From JACPYM01 sp963699175 (GTDB lineage Bacteria > Acidobacteriota > Blastocatellia > RBC074), in NCBI GenBank assembly GCA_963699175.1, contig OY969418.1, positions 4,712,001-4,776,000 of the forward strand: a stretch of DNA of 64,000 nucleotides. Reading direction: 5' to 3'. This document shows positions 12,636-21,658 of this stretch, piece after piece. The translations under genes and the position numbers were made by a program. The notes below the pieces were generated by a model. The model worked only from the letters and a program-made list of their open reading frames with translations. It was not told the DNA's origin and ran no database searches. The first letter of the stretch is position 1; each line of letters starts with the position of its first letter.

Positions 12636-14222
12636 ATGAAACGATTTTTGCTGACCGCGTTACTTTTACTCGCCGCCGTACAAGCGCCACACGCGCAGCA
12701 AAACAACGGTGCGGCCAACCCTGCTCAAGCCTGGTGGGAACACATCAAATTTCTGGCCGATGACAAAATGGCCGGGCGCGACACGGGCAGCGCCGAACAC
12801 CGCCGGGCTGCCGATTACGTTGCCGCTGCCTTCAAACGTGCCGGGCTAAAACCGGCAGGCACGAAAGGCTACTTGCAACCCGTGCAGTTTGTCTCGCGCC
12901 GTGTGGTGGAAAACGAATGCAACCTCGCGCTCGTCAGAAACGGCCAGGCCGAACCGCTCGTGCTCGGTGATGAAGCCGTCCTCAGCATGCGGATCGCGCA
13001 CGCGCCGAGTGTCGAAGCGCCGCTGGTTTTCGTCGGTTATGGCTTAACTATCCCGGAAGCAAAGCACGACGACCTCGCCAGTCTTGAGTTGAAAGGCAAA
13101 GTGGTTGTGCTGTTGACGGGCGGCCCGCCACAAATCTCCGGCCCGTTGAAAGCGCACTATCAATCTCACCGTTGGCAAGCCTTGCAGCGCGCCGGAGTCA
13201 TCGGCGTGATTCAGATTCAAAATCCGCGCGGGCAAGACATCCCGTGGGAGCGCTCCAAACTGGCGCGTTTCAGACCTTCGATGGCCTTGGCTGATGAAAG
13301 CTTGAACGAAAACACCGGACAGCAACTCGCCGTCACGATCAATCCGGCACGCGCCGAAAAACTCTTCGTTGGGTCAGGCCACACCTTCGCAGAGATATTG
13401 GCGCTGGCCGACAAGGGCGAGCCATTGCCGCGCTTCGCGCTACCGTCGTCTGTACGCGCCCGCGTGAAATTCGAGAGCAAGCGGCTTGAATCGCAGAACG
13501 TGGTGGGACTGTTGTCAGGAACGGATGCAAAGCTGAAAGACGAATATGTCGTGCTCTCGGCCCACCTGGATCACGTTGGCACCGGAGAGCCGATCAACGG
13601 CGACGGCATCTACAATGGCGCGATGGACAACGCTTCGGGCGTAGCGACGCTGATTGAAACCGCACTGGCCTTGCAGAAAACGCCGCTGCGACGTTCGGTG
13701 ATCTTTGTGGCCGTGACAGCGGAGGAGAACGGCTTGCTCGGCTCGAAGTATTTTGCAGCGCGCCCTACCGTTCTGGCGACGGCGCTCGTGGCAAATGTAA
13801 ACGTAGACATGTTTCTGCCGCTCTTTCCGCTGCGCAGCTTGATCGTGCAAGGGCTGGAAGAGTCAGACTTGGCAATGGATTTGCGCGCTGTGGGTAAGGA
13901 ATTAAGGCTGCAAATACTTTCCGACCCCGAGCCTGAGCGCAATGCTTTCGTTCGCAGCGATCAATACAGCTTCATCCAGCGCGGCGTGCCGTCGGTTTCG
14001 CTGAAAGTGGGTTTTGAGAAAGCTTCGCCGCAACACGAAATCGTGAAGCACTGGCGCGCCGAGCGTTATCACGCGCCGTCTGACGATTTGCAGCAGCCGA
14101 TAGATTTTCAGGCTGCCGCTGATTTCAACGTCGCCTACTTGCGCATTGTCAAAGCCATCGCCAATCGCAACGAACGTCCACGCTGGAATCAGGACAGCTT
14201 TTTCCGGCGGTTTGCGCGTTGA
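12636..14222 (+). CDS. Secreted M28 family zinc aminopeptidase
   Basis: The start is chosen at 12636, with GAGGAG directly upstream and a signal peptide MKRFLLTALLLLAAVQAP. 528 residues: a protease-associated (PA) domain is inserted at about 110-260 (FVGYGLTIPEAKHDDL, GKVVVLLTGGPP). Then comes the M28 catalytic domain with zinc ligands in LSAHLDHVG, NGAMDNASGVA, AVTAEENGLLGS and NVNVDMF. The family removes N-terminal residues from peptides in the periplasm or medium. It lies 56 bases after the propeller gene in the same direction and ends at a 20-base inverted repeat. Confidence 0.9.
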   Translation: MKRFLLTALLLLAAVQAPHAQQNNGAANPAQAWWEHIKFLADDKMAGRDTGSAEHRRAADYVAAAFKRAGLKPAGTKGYLQPVQFVSRRVVENECNLALVRNGQAEPLVLGDEAVLSMRIAHAPSVEAPLVFVGYGLTIPEAKHDDLASLELKGKVVVLLTGGPPQISGPLKAHYQSHRWQALQRAGVIGVIQIQNPRGQDIPWERSKLARFRPSMALADESLNENTGQQLAVTINPARAEKLFVGSGHTFAEILALADKGEPLPRFALPSSVRARVKFESKRLESQNVVGLLSGTDAKLKDEYVVLSAHLDHVGTGEPINGDGIYNGAMDNASGVATLIETALALQKTPLRRSVIFVAVTAEENGLLGSKYFAARPTVLATALVANVNVDMFLPLFPLRSLIVQGLEESDLAMDLRAVGKELRLQILSDPEPERNAFVRSDQYSFIQRGVPSVSLKVGFEKASPQHEIVKHWRAERYHAPSDDLQQPIDFQAAADFNVAYLRIVKAIANRNERPRWNQDSFFRRFAR

Positions 14223-14230
14223 AGGAAAAT

Positions 14231-14312
14231 GCGGTACGGGGAGCGGTAGCAACCTGATTTCCCGGATTGGACACAACCAAAGTCACCGGGTCGCTACCGC
14301 TCCCCGTACCGC
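14231..14312. repeat. Perfect 20-base inverted repeat, GGTACGGGGAGC type
   Basis: GCGGTACGGGGAGCGGTAGC at 14231-14250 is exactly complemented at 14293-14312, with a 42-base loop. It lies between the M28 gene and the PQQ dehydrogenase gene, both on the plus strand. It could end or attenuate transcription, although no T-tract follows. It resembles the other intergenic inverted repeats in organisation but not in sequence. Confidence 0.85.
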
Positions 14313-14370
14313 ACCGGCGGCGTTTTTCCGCACAGGCCTAGCTCATCTCTTCACTACGAGGACTTTTACT

Positions 14371-16464
14371 ATGCAGAACAACAAGCGTGCACTCTTTCTG
14401 TTGGTCGTTTGCGGCTGGCTCATCTTCTGCTCTCCTTTTGCTGCCACTTCACAGGCGCAGAAAAAAACGCGCGTCACTACGCAGATTAGCGATGCCACCT
14501 TGCGCAACGTCGAGGCGCGCGCGGGCGAATGGCTCACGCACGGGCGCAACTACGCTGAGACGCGCTTCAGCCCGCTCAAGCAAATCAACGCCGAGACCGT
14601 CAAACAACTCGGCCTAGCCTGGTCGTTCGACACGCAAACCACACGCGGCCTCGAAGCCACACCGCTCGTAGTCAACGGCGTGATGTACACGACCGGTTCG
14701 TGGAGCATCGTTTACGCGCTCGACGCCAAAACCGGCAAACAGCTTTGGCAATACGACCCGCAAGTCCCGCAGCATTTCGGCACGCGGGCCTGCTGCGACG
14801 TGGTCAATCGCGGCGTCGCGTTTTATCAAGGCAAAGTCTACGTCGGCACGCTCGATGGCCGCTTGGTCGCGCTCGACGCGCAGACCGGCAAGCCCGTCTG
14901 GTCGGTCGTCACCGTGGATCAGGAGCAAGCCTACACGATCACCGGCGCGCCGCGCGTGGTCAAAGGCAAAGTCATCATCGGCAACGGCGGCGGCGAATAC
15001 GGCGTGCGCGGCTATGTCTCTGCTTATGACGCGACGACTGGCAAACCGGCCTGGCGTTTTTACACAGTGCCTGGTGACCCGTCGAAACCGTTTGAAAATG
15101 AAGCGATGAAGAAAGCCGCTGCGACGTGGAAAGGCGAATGGTGGAAGCTGGGCGGTGGCGGCACGGCGTGGGATTCGTTCGCCTATGACCCGCAACTTGA
15201 TCTGCTCTACGTCGGCACGGGCAACGGCTCGCCGTGGAATCAGGCCGTGCGCAGTCCCGGTGGCGGTGACAACTTGTATCTCTCCTCGATCCTCGCGCTC
15301 CGCCCCGACACGGGGAAGTACGTCTGGCACTACCAAACGACACCGGGCGATTGCTGGGATTACACGGCGACGCAGCACATGATCCTGGCCGATCTGACGA
15401 TCAACGGGCGCGCGCGCAAGGTGTTGATGCAAGCACCCAAAAACGGCTTCTTCTACGTGCTTGATCGCGCAACAGGCGAGTTGATCTCGGCGGAAACCTA
15501 CGTCCCGATCACCTGGGCCAAAGGCGTAGACAAACAGACAGGCCGCCCCATCGAAAACCCAGAGGCGCGCTACACCGTTACAGGCAAGCCCAGCACCCAA
15601 CTCCCAGGGCCGCTCGGCGGGCACAACTGGATGCCGATGTCATTCAACCCGCAAACGGGTTTGGTCTACATCCCGGCGCAAGAGAACGGCTTCGTTTACC
15701 TGCAAGACCGCAATTTTCTAGCGCGGCGCAATGGGTGGAATACAGGCGTAGACTTTTCGCTCTTCACCGATATTCCGCCCCAAATTCCCACCGGCCACTT
15801 GCTGGCGTGGGACCCGGTCGCGCAAAAGGAACGCTGGCGCGTGGCCTACCCGATTATGTGGAACGGCGGCACGTTAACCACAGCGGGCAATCTGGTCTTT
15901 CAAGGCACGGCAGATGGGCGCTTCGTCGCTTACTCTGCCGACAAAGGCGCAAAGCTGTGGGAAGTGCTGGTTGGCACGGGCATCATCGCTACGCCGATGA
16001 CCTACGAGTTGGACGGCGTTCAATACGTGACGGTGATGGCGGGCTGGGGCGGCTCGTTTGCGCTGACGGGCGGGAATGCGACGGGAACGACGATGACGGG
16101 GCGTGTGCTGACGTTTGCGTTGAATGGCGAGCAAACGCTGCCCGCGCCAGTGGCAATAAAGCCCGCGCCGCCTGCACCGATTGAATTCCAAGCTTCCGCC
16201 GAAATGATCACCAAAGGTGCAGCCCTTTTCGCCTACAACTGCGCTGTCTGTCACGGCATTGGTGCGACGGGCGGCGGCGGTTTGTTGCCAGACTTGCGCC
16301 AAGCCTCGCTAAGCGTGTTCGATAAGTTTCAGCAGATAGTGCATGACGGCGCGCTGCTCAACGCGGGGATGCCCTCATTCAAAGGGTGGCTGAAACCGGA
16401 GGAGGTGGAAGCGATTCGAGTGTATTTATTGAGCAAGCGGAAGACATTGGGGCAGAAGCCGTAA
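14371..16464 (+). CDS. PQQ-dependent quinohaemoprotein alcohol dehydrogenase-type enzyme
   Basis: 697 residues starting at 14371, which opens a signal peptide (MQNNKRALFLLVVCGWLIF). An eight-blade PQQ propeller follows, with the vicinal cysteine pair in TRACCDVVNRG, PQQ-site blocks GGGGTAWDSFAYDP and TTPGDCWDYTATQ, and late blade NGGTLTTAGNLVFQGTADG. The C-terminus (from about 590) is a cytochrome c domain with CAVCHG and a distal Met in AGMPSFKGW, so electrons can leave through haem. The position two residues after the presumed catalytic Asp is Thr, not the Asp of lanthanide-dependent relatives, suggesting Ca2+. A degraded copy of its last ~40 codons lies at 22228-22352. Confidence 0.92.
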   Translation: MQNNKRALFLLVVCGWLIFCSPFAATSQAQKKTRVTTQISDATLRNVEARAGEWLTHGRNYAETRFSPLKQINAETVKQLGLAWSFDTQTTRGLEATPLVVNGVMYTTGSWSIVYALDAKTGKQLWQYDPQVPQHFGTRACCDVVNRGVAFYQGKVYVGTLDGRLVALDAQTGKPVWSVVTVDQEQAYTITGAPRVVKGKVIIGNGGGEYGVRGYVSAYDATTGKPAWRFYTVPGDPSKPFENEAMKKAAATWKGEWWKLGGGGTAWDSFAYDPQLDLLYVGTGNGSPWNQAVRSPGGGDNLYLSSILALRPDTGKYVWHYQTTPGDCWDYTATQHMILADLTINGRARKVLMQAPKNGFFYVLDRATGELISAETYVPITWAKGVDKQTGRPIENPEARYTVTGKPSTQLPGPLGGHNWMPMSFNPQTGLVYIPAQENGFVYLQDRNFLARRNGWNTGVDFSLFTDIPPQIPTGHLLAWDPVAQKERWRVAYPIMWNGGTLTTAGNLVFQGTADGRFVAYSADKGAKLWEVLVGTGIIATPMTYELDGVQYVTVMAGWGGSFALTGGNATGTTMTGRVLTFALNGEQTLPAPVAIKPAPPAPIEFQASAEMITKGAALFAYNCAVCHGIGATGGGGLLPDLRQASLSVFDKFQQIVHDGALLNAGMPSFKGWLKPEEVEAIRVYLLSKRKTLGQKP

Positions 16465-16481
16465 CCTGATTGGCGCGGCCA

Positions 16482-16631
16482 TTAGAGTAGCGTGCACACG
16501 CCAAATGCGTTGCCCGCTGACCAATGCATTTGTCCATCGCCGGTTGCGACGATAGCAGGAGCGGTGCTGCAACTAGAAAAGATGTATGTTATTGGCTTGT
16601 TGAACGTAATAGTTGAGGTCTTCTTGATCAT
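16482..16631 (-). CDS. Small 49-residue ORF coupled to the methyltransferase gene
   Basis: ATG at 16631 overlaps the methyltransferase stop codon as ATGA, and the frame runs to TAA at 16482-16484. The product starts MIKKTSTITFNKPITYIF and ends GDGQMHWSAGNAFGVCTLL, with cysteines at about positions 21 and 46. There is no membrane helix and I know no family for it. The four-base overlap matches the one between the NurA and methyltransferase genes, which argues it is translated as the last member of the cassette. It could instead be a decayed fragment or a chance frame; its short length leaves real doubt. Confidence 0.45.
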   Translation of the reverse strand: MIKKTSTITFNKPITYIFSSCSTAPAIVATGDGQMHWSAGNAFGVCTLL

Positions 16632-17746
16632 CGCGACTTTAGGATAATATCAATTTCACCAGGTTTCTCTTCGTCATCACCAAATAATGCAGTCTGCGTT
16701 TTTTTTAGGAATGGGCGCTCCCTTACGGACAATATTTTTCTCGGAAAAATTTCTTTGAGGACTTCTTTAGTTGTTTGTTGAGTGAATTGGCGGGCATCAG
16801 TTCTAACATAGATGGTTGCGCTTCTTCGAAGAATTCGTGCGCATCCTTGAAACACTTCAACCAATAACTCGCGATAATCTTCTTTGCCAGAGAATCGCCC
16901 TTGCCATTTCTTTCCGGTGCGGATTGCCAATGACGGCCCGCCCAGCATCCACAAACGCAGCCATTGGTCGTAGTGATAGTCTGTGATGTCGCAGTATGGG
17001 GGTGACGTAAAGAGCAAATCAAATTTACGCTGCTTGCCTTTGAGAACATTCCTAACGAGGCGCGGGATAAGTTTCGTGCTGTCCCCAAAGAGAATTTTTC
17101 CTTGAGGCTCTGTTGGAAGCCCCTTCGCATATCGCCACGCAATTCGCTGTTTAAGAAATAGAACTGGGTCAACATCGGGTGGGGATAGGTCTTTCTTCCT
17201 CCACCAGTTTACAGAATAGTCAGGACTCATGGCCTTGCCTTGTCTCATCTGATTGGAAAGTGAGCCTTCGCGCTTGCCATGCAAATTTACCAGGATCAAA
17301 GCCATTAATGTTGCGTCAACTTTGCCGTCTTTCCAACTCAACAAGTCACGGGCAAAAAGCAGATAGTTAAGCACCAGCGGTGAATAGCAATAGTGAAAAA
17401 ACTCTGGCAGGCTATTTTGTTCAGGGTGAGTAGTGGTATTGGCTATTTCACCAATCTCTTGAACTCGTGCTAGCACTCTGTTCTTTGAAGCCGGGGCAAG
17501 TTTGACCTTTCCGTAGAGCCACCCCACGGGATTGATTTCGATCCCCACGGCCTCCCGGTTGGTTACGGCCGCAGCATATACACTGGAAGCCCGGCCAGCG
17601 AAAGGATCAAGTATTGCCTCTCTCGGCCTCGAATATGCCTCGACAACCTGAAACGCAAAGTCTATTGGAAACATCGCATAGTACGGTCCCAAACCAGCCC
17701 AACGGCCAATTGCAGTGCGGTGATTGTTCAATAGGTGAACACTCAT
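16628..17746 (-). CDS. DNA methyltransferase (N4-cytosine/N6-adenine type)
   Basis: 372 residues. The AdoMet motif I is AILDPFAGRASSVYAA (about residues 45-60), followed by acidic motif II in AVGIEINPVGW. The catalytic motif IV is LLFTSPPYCDITDY (about residue 248). SPPY favours an N4-cytosine or beta-type N6-adenine enzyme. Motif I comes before motif IV with about 200 residues between, enough for a target-recognition region. It starts by overlapping the NurA gene by four bases (ATGA). In this cassette it may mark self DNA so that the HerA/NurA pair ignores it. No separate specificity subunit or classical restriction gene is present. The recognition sequence cannot be inferred. Confidence 0.88.
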   Translation of the reverse strand: MSVHLLNNHRTAIGRWAGLGPYYAMFPIDFAFQVVEAYSRPREAILDPFAGRASSVYAAAVTNREAVGIEINPVGWLYGKVKLAPASKNRVLARVQEIGEIANTTTHPEQNSLPEFFHYCYSPLVLNYLLFARDLLSWKDGKVDATLMALILVNLHGKREGSLSNQMRQGKAMSPDYSVNWWRKKDLSPPDVDPVLFLKQRIAWRYAKGLPTEPQGKILFGDSTKLIPRLVRNVLKGKQRKFDLLFTSPPYCDITDYHYDQWLRLWMLGGPSLAIRTGKKWQGRFSGKEDYRELLVEVFQGCARILRRSATIYVRTDARQFTQQTTKEVLKEIFPRKILSVRERPFLKKTQTALFGDDEEKPGEIDIILKSR

Positions 17747-19110
17747 CGGCGATTCTCCGAGATCAGTTCTTTGGCCAATTTTTCCAAAACCTTCTTGCCC
17801 AAGTTGAGCGGGATAGCAGCTTCGGCATTGGCTGCCACTAGCGGAGACAAGGCGTTCGGATAACGGGAGCTTACGAGACTATCCAAAAGACCAACGGCAT
17901 CTGACAAACGAGGGAACTGGCTCAGTTCAGCGATAGATAGATCGTTATGCTCTTCTTCTAAAAAAGGCAGCATTGCGACAATCTGCGCTCCCGAACGTGT
18001 TTTGTAGAAGAACTTCCGCCCGAAGTAAGTATCGCGGCCATATGGTTTCGGGCTTTCCGAAAAGATGATGTTGCGTTTGATATAGCCATCAGTGAGCAGC
18101 GCAACTTGTCGAGGTTGGAATTTTCCTGTATTGCCATTTTCGTCAAGATCTATCTGTCGGAAATGTTCGACAAACTCGCCGGTCTTTTCGATGCCAATCA
18201 TAAGAATGTCGTTCCCGTCCATTACGGATTTGGCGACGGCATTGAGCCTCGACAGCTCTTTGACTATCGCTTGGCTTAGCCAGGCTGGGTGGCCAAATAT
18301 TGCCAACGGTCCATCAACCACTATCGCCATTTTTTTCAGTAAAGGAAGCCATCGCTTCTTTTCCAGCGTTCTGAGAATGTGAACGACCCAGACTCGTTCA
18401 AGCACCTGCATAATCTCGGCAAACATCTTGCCATTTGTGCCTGCCGGATTCATTCCCTCGTGAATTCGTAAGGCATCGGTCGAATAGAGCGTGCGCGCAT
18501 CCTGGCAACCACAAATGTATCTGCGGTTCCCGCGTCGGTACGCGCCATTGTTCACTGGGCAATCTTCGTATGGACATTTCTGATCCTGCCCACCTGTGGG
18601 TTTGTAGGCGAGTAACTCTTCGTAAGTATCCAAAAGAGTTTCACCATCCGCTGACATCCGGCTACTGCTAAAAACTTCAAGAAGCGATTTCCTAAGTGAA
18701 TCCTTTGCAGATTTTTCTCCGGCGGAAATCACATTGCATCCGGGAAACGCCCAGTCAATTGACTCCGCTTGCTCAGTGGTGCGAAAAACTTTTGGATCAA
18801 CCGGGCGATTACGATCAAGCGTTCTGATCTTTTCAATATCCAGCAAAACAGAGGCAACAGTCATATAGCAAGCTTCTGCGCCAGGGAAGCCATTTTTAAC
18901 AGCCACTTGATGAGGGCTTCCATCTACCGCTAGAACCCAGTCCGGCTTCCAATCGCTTGATGGCAATTCGTCTACGGAAATAGTGTCAGGAAATGCCGCC
19001 TCGCCCGTAGCATCACGAATCTTATATTCGCCAAGAAGCTGTTTGACTTTTTCGCTCTCCGCAATGCGGCGAAGTGATCTGTATTGTGCAAATTCGCCTT
19101 CGTATGGCAT
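17743..19110 (-). CDS. nurA: NurA-domain nuclease
   Basis: 455 residues. The first NurA motif is VLAVDGSPHQVA (Asp near residue 63), followed by YMTVASVLLD; the second acidic motif is VVDGPLAIFG (near 265). NurA has an RNase H-like fold and in archaea acts as a 5'-3' nuclease with HerA in end resection. An insert at about 178-203 holds two cysteine pairs, CPYEDC and CGC, spaced like a zinc ribbon, which I do not associate with minimal NurA proteins. The start lies three bases after the HerA stop, and the end overlaps the methyltransferase start by four bases, so the three are almost surely co-expressed. Confidence 0.85.
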   Translation of the reverse strand: MPYEGEFAQYRSLRRIAESEKVKQLLGEYKIRDATGEAAFPDTISVDELPSSDWKPDWVLAVDGSPHQVAVKNGFPGAEACYMTVASVLLDIEKIRTLDRNRPVDPKVFRTTEQAESIDWAFPGCNVISAGEKSAKDSLRKSLLEVFSSSRMSADGETLLDTYEELLAYKPTGGQDQKCPYEDCPVNNGAYRRGNRRYICGCQDARTLYSTDALRIHEGMNPAGTNGKMFAEIMQVLERVWVVHILRTLEKKRWLPLLKKMAIVVDGPLAIFGHPAWLSQAIVKELSRLNAVAKSVMDGNDILMIGIEKTGEFVEHFRQIDLDENGNTGKFQPRQVALLTDGYIKRNIIFSESPKPYGRDTYFGRKFFYKTRSGAQIVAMLPFLEEEHNDLSIAELSQFPRLSDAVGLLDSLVSSRYPNALSPLVAANAEAAIPLNLGKKVLEKLAKELISENRR

Positions 19111-19113
19111 TGA

Positions 19114-21216
19114 CTAAACCTCGAACTTTTTGACCTGAATCGGAACGACAAACAAATTGCTGAGCGTCTTGACTCTGATGAACCCGCGATCCTGCGCGCG
19201 CCTGATTGAAGCTTCAAAATCTTCGAAGTCGTAATACTTGCATATCTCTTTCGTCTCGTCAGTATTGTTCAGATGGCCGATGAACCAATTGGCCGTGTTC
19301 TTCAGAATGTTGCGCTGAATGCTGCTGACTTCCTGCGTGGCGTAGACCATCCCGATTAGATACTTGGCACCTTCTTTAGCTGTTCTGACCCAGACATCTT
19401 TCAAATCCATGTCAGAACCCGCAGGGAGCAGATTGTTAGCCTCTTCAACGTAAACCAGAATGTCAGGAGGCAGCTTGCCATCCCTAAAAAGGCTCTGATT
19501 CTGTCGAAAGATGTACCACATAATGCGGTCTGCCGAAGATTTGTTGATCTCGGGATCGCCACTGGATTGGTCAACAATGACCAGCCTACCGGCTACAAGA
19601 TCTTTATAAATATCTTCGGCATAGTCGGAGACGGTATCGCTTGCGTGTAGCTTGCTCACTTTGCCAACTTGCTTTGGGCCATTGGCTCGATTGGGCGAGA
19701 ACATCTCCAGCAGTTTTTCCAAGTCTTTATCTGCCCAGGCATCACCTGATGCTTTGGGTCTTTCGTTTATGTACCAAGATTCGAACTTTGAGTATCCGCT
19801 ATCTTTAGTTGTCATGAATTCGTGAAGCCCCCTAAACGCCGTGGCAAGTTGAGACCAAGATGGCCTTTTGTTGCCCAGTATTTTGGCTGTAGAGGCAAAT
19901 CTATTTTTGGCTTCAGCATCTTTAATCTCGCTTTCGCTCATTGCTTTTAGAAGGTTCGAGTTGAACAGGTTTTCGGTGTCAGGCAACAAATTTTTTGGCG
20001 GTTCAAAGTCCGCAAGAGCAAGTAGGGTGCGGTAGACAAGAACTTTTCTTTCGTAGCGTGTTTTGGCAGACCGGTCAGTATCGGGCGGCTTTTCAAAAGT
20101 AACCTGCCTGAAGTTTCCAATATACTTTGTATCATCACTTTCAAGCGCAGCGTCTATGGCCTCTTTGCCGATCTGGAGGTTCGCTTCTTCAAAAAAGTTA
20201 AGTAGCATCAGGTTGCGGCCAGGATCGTTGGGGTGACGCATGATGCCGTATGTAACCACATCTTTTTCATCTCCATTATTAGCTCGCCAGACATTTTTGA
20301 TTGCCGAAGGGTTCTTCTGCTCATTTTCGTCTTGCACATTCTCGTTCGCATACTCTCCATTCGGATCGAAGACTATCTGCCCGATGCGTAGCGGGCTTTG
20401 TTTATCGAACCGAAGATCGAACGCTGCCTTCAACACAATCTTTGTCGTATTTGATTTGCCAGTGCGCGTCATCCCAAACAACGCTGTCTTCTGTCCCAAT
20501 AAATCGGCTGGCATCAATGCGACTTGCACATCGGCAATTCCTTGAAACGAGCGATTGGTAGAAGCATACCGTACATCTCCGACGATGACCGATTGTAGAG
20601 TTCTTTGATCCGAACGGTCAGGGTCTCGGTAATTGACGATCATCTTTAGGGCTTCAGCGTTTGGTTTGTAAACCTTCAAGCCGCGATTCGGATAGTAGTT
20701 TGAAAGGTCACTGCCAAAGCGAAAGACCAATTTGTCTGCGGTGGTCGCCTGTTTATCATCGTCGAGAAAGAACGTGCCAATAACACGACACTTTACCCCA
20801 GCAAACGAAAGTAGATTGTGGGTGAATGGGTCCATCATCCCGAACTCATCCCAGTGAGTATCGGTCTCACCACCGGCTCGTTGGGCCGTTTCTACACGCA
20901 CTCTTTCGGCCTCAGAATGATTCGGTAACGGGGCCGCATCCATGACTCGCAGAAGCACAATCGAAGAGTCTTCCTGCTTGTAGTCAACATCCTTATCGGT
21001 GTTGATGCGAGTAGCGATCAAGAAGCAGAGACTCGGAATGCCACCAACTTTACGACGATGGGAGTCGTGGATTTGAACGAGCGCAGCTTCGTATCCCAGT
21101 GAATAGACCTCGCCGACGTATTGATCTTTCTGAATGAGCCTTTGAAAAATCTCTTTGGCTTGGTTTTCAGCCGAACGGCGTTGTGCTTCGGCAAGAGCAA
21201 TTTCCAACACTGACAT
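19114..21216 (-). CDS. herA: HerA-family DNA-translocating ATPase
   Basis: 700 residues. The N-terminal ~200 contain a beta-barrel-like region, then the FtsK/HerA ATPase core: Walker A GMTRTGKSNTTK (about 247), Walker B with the glutamates in DILVYVEEANNLLP (about 585), and a C-terminal segment ATQEVSSIQRNILKN typical of HerA. Such hexameric motors pump or unwind DNA and load NurA. ATG at 21216 is chosen with AGGAG 11 bases upstream; a GTG four codons earlier is possible. About 100 bases without a gene separate it from xisI. Codon use and base composition look more AT-rich than in the flanking genes, compatible with acquisition by transfer. Confidence 0.9.
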   Translation of the reverse strand: MSVLEIALAEAQRRSAENQAKEIFQRLIQKDQYVGEVYSLGYEAALVQIHDSHRRKVGGIPSLCFLIATRINTDKDVDYKQEDSSIVLLRVMDAAPLPNHSEAERVRVETAQRAGGETDTHWDEFGMMDPFTHNLLSFAGVKCRVIGTFFLDDDKQATTADKLVFRFGSDLSNYYPNRGLKVYKPNAEALKMIVNYRDPDRSDQRTLQSVIVGDVRYASTNRSFQGIADVQVALMPADLLGQKTALFGMTRTGKSNTTKIVLKAAFDLRFDKQSPLRIGQIVFDPNGEYANENVQDENEQKNPSAIKNVWRANNGDEKDVVTYGIMRHPNDPGRNLMLLNFFEEANLQIGKEAIDAALESDDTKYIGNFRQVTFEKPPDTDRSAKTRYERKVLVYRTLLALADFEPPKNLLPDTENLFNSNLLKAMSESEIKDAEAKNRFASTAKILGNKRPSWSQLATAFRGLHEFMTTKDSGYSKFESWYINERPKASGDAWADKDLEKLLEMFSPNRANGPKQVGKVSKLHASDTVSDYAEDIYKDLVAGRLVIVDQSSGDPEINKSSADRIMWYIFRQNQSLFRDGKLPPDILVYVEEANNLLPAGSDMDLKDVWVRTAKEGAKYLIGMVYATQEVSSIQRNILKNTANWFIGHLNNTDETKEICKYYDFEDFEASIRRAQDRGFIRVKTLSNLFVVPIQVKKFEV

Positions 21217-21316
21217 GGGCTGTTTCACTCCTGTTGAAAAGCGTCACTTGTTGACGCAGTTGGCTTAGCTAACCAGCGGGTATCGGGGCTGAGCCGCTGA
21301 TAACTTGACTGTAATT

Positions 21317-21658
21317 TCAAGCAGCGGCGAACTCTGTCAACGGGCGCATCTCCGGCGCGTGAAAAGCGAGCACAATGTCTTCTTTCGGCACGCCTTCGTG
21401 CAGTAGTTCCGTGGCGATGCCCTCTTCAGTCATATCGTATTCGATCCAGAATTTGCCTTCGATCAATCGCGCATAGACTCGCAGATTTCTGACTCGCCGA
21501 CGTTGCGACCAGCCCAATTCAAAGAGTTGGTAATGATCACGTTGTTCGTCGGCAATCAGCAGCGTTTCCACTCCGGGGTCAGGTTGGCGGCGATCAAGCT
21601 CAACATAGGCAGACAGAATTTGTTTGATCAGATTGCGGTAGCGCATCAGCTTATCCAT
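21317..21658 (-). CDS. xisI: XisI-family protein
   Basis: 113 residues matching the XisI (fdxN element excision controlling factor) family along its whole length: MDKLMRYRNLIKQIL start, ADEQRDHYQLFELGW, RVRNLRVYARL, GKFWIEYDMTEEGIATEL and KEDIVLAFHAPEMRP. XisI and XisH were described as accessory factors needed for excision of a cyanobacterial DNA element. Most homologues, however, sit far from any such element and have unknown roles, often in toxin-antitoxin-like or mobile settings. It overlaps the end of the xisH frame by 13 bases and lies upstream of herA on the same strand. Confidence 0.9.
   Translation of the reverse strand: MDKLMRYRNLIKQILSAYVELDRRQPDPGVETLLIADEQRDHYQLFELGWSQRRRVRNLRVYARLIEGKFWIEYDMTEEGIATELLHEGVPKEDIVLAFHAPEMRPLTEFAAA

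Noticed and set aside
14614..15624. A long minus-strand open frame (336 codons) opposite the PQQ dehydrogenase gene
   Set aside because: It is antisense to a clear gene in a GC-rich region, its translation is rich in Arg, Val and Asp without any family motif, and it has no ribosome-binding site.
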